In this document: piece by piece, positions 4,689 through 7,064 of the stretch
Layout of the letters: every line of letters starts with the position of its first letter
How positions within the stretch are numbered: the stretch's first letter is position 1
Assembly: GCA_910587495.1 (NCBI GenBank)
Contig: CAJUMT010000128.1
Coordinates: 2,911 to 9,974, forward strand
Direction of reading: 5' to 3'
From: an uncultured Lachnospiraceae bacterium
GTDB lineage: Bacteria; Bacillota_A; Clostridia; Lachnospirales; Lachnospiraceae
DNA: 7,064 bases
Notes under the pieces: model-generated
What the model saw: the letters and a program-made list of their open reading frames with translations, nothing else
Databases searched by the model: none
What the model was told of the DNA's origin: nothing
Translations under genes and position numbers: made by a program

Positions 4689-5594
4689 TTAATCCTCAAA
4701 CAAGAGCTGTACGGTTTCCATATCATATCCAACTTCAACAGCAAATGTATCTATAGGTTCCTTTAAATTACATACTATATCAATCAAAGACGTGCCATCA
4801 TAATAATTATTTACTGCGTCTTCCATTTGGCTTAGCAATGTTTCAAACGAATCGGCTAATGATGCGCTCTCTCTATTTATTTCGGTTTCGAGAATCACCA
4901 TATTTATCATAATATCTGTACTAACAAAAAAGAGGTACCATGTTTCAAAATCTATGTGTTCAAGAAAATCATCAAAAGAAATGACCATAGACTTTATCTC
5001 GTCTGAATCTCTGATTTCAAAAACACGTTCCAATTCTTTCAACCAGTTATCCGGGGAAAGCAAAAATTCAAATGTATCTATAACAAGCTCCCAGAGAGCT
5101 ACCCCCAATGCTTCCAGATCTATGTCTCCGCTTTTAATCATATCTTCTAATTCATCAGAAAGTATCTCTTTCATCCGTGGAATAAGACTAAATCCAGTAT
5201 CAGATAAACCAATTCCCGCCATACTCCAGACTGTATCATATAAATACACCATTAACCTTTTCAGGTTTTTCCGATTGAAATATGTATCATTTGGAAGTTC
5301 ATCCGAAAATTGCAACAACATATTTGAATAACTCCACTTCATTGGACCTTCAAACATTCCTTTGTAATACATATTTTCGTTTGTAAACACCATCCCTCTT
5401 TGGCCACCGCCAAAAACTGTAGTATCAACAACACATATTACCGTTTCATCACTGGAATAGTTTGCATATGCTTCATAAGCCCCGCTAAGAACATTCCTGG
5501 AAATATTTCCGTATCTATAAATTGATGCTGCGCCATCAACACAGCTTCCTATATAGTTACATATTAAATAAATTCTTCTTTCATCTGTTTTCAT
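4689..5594 (-). CDS. Hypothetical protein with possible PH-like N-terminal domain
   Basis: This 301-residue acidic protein is the first gene of the minus-strand cluster. Residues 48-94 (DETVICVVDTTVFGGGQRG, then MVFTNENMYYKG, then KWSYSNM) follow a beta-rich pattern seen in bacterial PH-like domains: a strand ending D-x-T-V-F-G, a glycine turn, a strand with a T-x-x-x-(I/M)-Y-Y element and a final W-S-Y strand. The remainder (residues 100-301) is strongly acidic and helical with long leucine/isoleucine-rich helices, and has no signal peptide or clear membrane span. The ATG at 5594 is preceded by AGAGGG at normal spacing. Function is unknown; PH-like domains of this type often accompany stress, secretion or toxin loci. 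No strong promoter was found in the 62 bases upstream. Confidence 0.78.
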   Translation of the reverse strand: MKTDERRIYLICNYIGSCVDGAASIYRYGNISRNVLSGAYEAYANYSSDETVICVVDTTVFGGGQRGMVFTNENMYYKGMFEGPMKWSYSNMLLQFSDELPNDTYFNRKNLKRLMVYLYDTVWSMAGIGLSDTGFSLIPRMKEILSDELEDMIKSGDIDLEALGVALWELVIDTFEFLLSPDNWLKELERVFEIRDSDEIKSMVISFDDFLEHIDFETWYLFFVSTDIMINMVILETEINRESASLADSFETLLSQMEDAVNNYYDGTSLIDIVCNLKEPIDTFAVEVGYDMETVQLLFED

Positions 5595-5656
5595 TAGTAA
5601 GCCCTCTGAATAATCTTATTTGTCTATTTTTTTAGCGCATTCCTTATGCTACACCT

Positions 5657-6949
5657 CTACCTCAGAAATTTTACGATCCATCGAACAACCTTCGGCAACC
5701 CCTTAGACTGTATCTTAAAATCCACCGTCCTTGTACCGCTGTAATCACCTGTCCCCTGCACAATTGCCGTCGCAGTGCCTTTCTCCATATTATTGACATA
5801 GCCGGTGATCTCAAAATCGTCTGCGGTAAGGACTGTCTTCCCTGCCTTGACTGTCAACCATCTCTTATCAAGTGTGATCTCACTTCCTGTATATTCAAAT
5901 CTGGCTGGAAAGCCTGCAGCTTTTTTATTCAGCGAAACAGACGTGATGATCTCGCCTTCGTAAAGCTCCTTATACTCCCTGATGATTGGCGTATCTACTG
6001 TATACAAGCCGTTTGTACCGCCGGAAATGGTAACAGTATGGGCTGTAAGGTCTGCTTCCGCCCTGTAGTCTTTTCCTGACGCCAGTTTCTTACCATTTGT
6101 GTCAAACAAAGTGACTGTTGGGCGCTTTCCTGCGACCGCGTCAGAGACAACAATACGCATCCCCTCACTGTTCAGATCCTTTTCCTGTATTCGGAAACTG
6201 CTGTTCAGGCTTCCTGTATAATTTCCTCTTCCTTTTACAATGACTTGTGCGGCGTCTGCCAGCCTGGTATTTTTCTTATAACTGGTTGTATAGTCCACAC
6301 CCGGAACCAGCTCCATATCACCTACAGACACGATAACGGAAGGCCTTGCCCCGCCTTTTTCATAAGGAACAGATTCTGCCACATGGATGCAGCCTTCCGG
6401 CAATACCGCTGGCCTGACTTTAAATGTCTTTTTCAGCGTGCCTGCATAATCGCCAATGCCGACAAAAGCTGCCGTAGCTGTCCCCACCGATTTTATATTA
6501 GAAAATATAACTGTATAGTCCGTGTTGTATATCAATTCCTGTCCGTCTACAGTCAAGCTGACAAAAGGCAGTTCACCGCCGTATTCCATCGTATCGACCG
6601 AAGCTTTTCCTTTTTCAATACTGGTTCCTCCTGCTTCACCAACCGTATAGGAAAAATCAAATTTCCCCCGACAGTTTCCTTTGCCGACGATGTGCATAAA
6701 ATAGTTCCCGGCAGCCGACGGACGTTTTTTTAGGGAAGAGCCGTTTTCATTCAGCCAGGTGATCGTATAATCTACGCCCGCTTTTAATACATTTTCTTTC
6801 AATGCAACAATCGGCGTATATACGCTTCCGACCGGATAATGGTCGGAAGCAATCAGATCATCCCTGGTCAGCCTTGCCTTTTCAATGCTGAAAGCGGCAG
6901 TTACAGTTCCCGAATAGTTCCCCTTGTATAATGTATTTAGGTTGTTCAA
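5657..6949 (-). pseudogene. C-terminal part of an MBG-like repeat surface protein, 5' end missing
   Basis: The frame gives about 430 residues made of roughly five beta-sandwich repeats of about 80 residues. Each has a G-x-D-Y-T element (residues 58-62, 217-221; variants NTDYT at 142 and GKDYR at 292) and ends in G-x-G-(N/D)-Y-x-G...F-x-I (9-22, 88-102, 163-177, 239-254, 399-413). This is the MBG/Ig-like pattern of secreted or wall-attached proteins of gut Clostridia, usually adhesive or structural. The N-terminus begins inside a repeat (YKGNYSGTV) with no signal peptide. The only usable start is a TTG at 6949 with a poor ribosome binding site, and an in-frame stop lies upstream at about 7015. 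It ends in a short basic tail KVVRWIVKFLR, with no LPxTG or SLH anchor. I infer a gene that lost its 5' end by rearrangement; a frameshift is a less likely alternative. Confidence 0.75.
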
Positions 6950-6984
6950 GGGATACCTATAAACCCTCAGACCTGCTTCTTTAC

Positions 6985-7005
6985 ATCTCCTGTCTGATAG
7001 GAGAT
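6985..7005 (+). terminator. Hairpin, possible weak plus-strand terminator
   Basis: ATCTCCT and AGGAGAT form a perfect 7-bp stem around the loop GTCTGAT. In the plus direction AATCG and then TTTTATTAG follow, a thin T-tract. No plus-strand gene ends here in view, so this may instead be part of a small RNA or the edge of an inserted element. Confidence 0.3.
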
Positions 7006-7035
7006 AATCGTTTTATTAGATTGAGAGGATGATCG

Positions 7036-7045
7036 TCACCTCCTT
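7036..7045 (-). promoter_or_regulatory. Orphan perfect Shine-Dalgarno sequence
   Basis: AAGGAGGTGA on the minus strand is a perfect complement to the 3' end of 16S rRNA, but no ATG, GTG or TTG follows at usable spacing. Within the last 115 bases all three minus frames contain stops; one reads EPLKEVTIILSI and then two consecutive stops. It may be a ribosome binding site cut from its gene or simply coding sequence. Confidence 0.3.
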
Positions 7046-7064
7046 GAGCGGCTCTGCTCGTACT

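Noticed and set aside
6245..6733. 162-codon plus-strand frame inside the surface-repeat gene
   Set aside because: Antisense shadow with Cys/His/Arg-rich composition, while the minus strand shows clear repeated protein domains.
1..7064. CRISPR array, tRNA or rRNA
   Set aside because: No regularly spaced short repeats and no cloverleaf or rRNA-like segments were seen on either strand.

Overview
The window looks like an accessory region of a low-to-moderate GC Firmicute, most likely a gut Clostridia/Lachnospiraceae-type bacterium. This rests on the strong AGGAGG-type ribosome binding sites, a TTGCAT-17-TATAAT sigma-A promoter, an Rpn/PDDEXK_2 nuclease gene and a surface-repeat (MBG-like) protein. 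Taxonomy is inference; there is no rRNA or housekeeping marker.

Layout. Bases 1-356 (minus strand) hold the 5' part of an unrecognised gene that runs off the left edge. Bases 379-1630 are a head-to-tail tandem duplication (about 625 bp per copy). It has left a full-length Rpn-type nuclease gene (1083-2015, minus) followed downstream by a C-terminal-only copy (456-1003) with no catalytic core. Each copy is followed by the same terminator hairpin, but the upstream hairpin has lost most of its T-tract, so transcription may read into the truncated copy. The divergence between the copies is concentrated in the last 63 codons, immediately after a conserved candidate internal start. This recalls the described RpnL/RpnS gene-within-gene toxin-antitoxin arrangement.

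Bases 2330-3456 run on the plus strand: an AT-rich gene with an M48-like ELEAD motif but no HExxH, then a 58-residue excisionase-type helix-turn-helix protein and a strong terminator at 3494-3529. No integrase is visible.

Bases 3549-5594 are a five-gene minus-strand cluster, probably one operon, in which every gene has a good ribosome binding site. In transcription order they are a 301-residue protein with a possible PH-like N-terminal domain, a 99-residue protein, a 62-residue basic/acidic protein, a 112-residue GIY-YIG endonuclease that resembles a detached polymorphic-toxin module, and a 60-residue CxxC...CxxC zinc-ribbon protein. Bases 5657-6949 are the C-terminal part of a repeat-rich surface protein whose 5' end is missing. 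The rightmost 115 bases contain stops in all three minus frames, a hairpin and an orphan perfect Shine-Dalgarno sequence.

Overall the region looks like a patchwork of nuclease/toxin, mobile-element and surface-protein remnants rather than a metabolic locus. The most interesting parts are the duplicated Rpn C-terminus and the orphan GIY-YIG operon.
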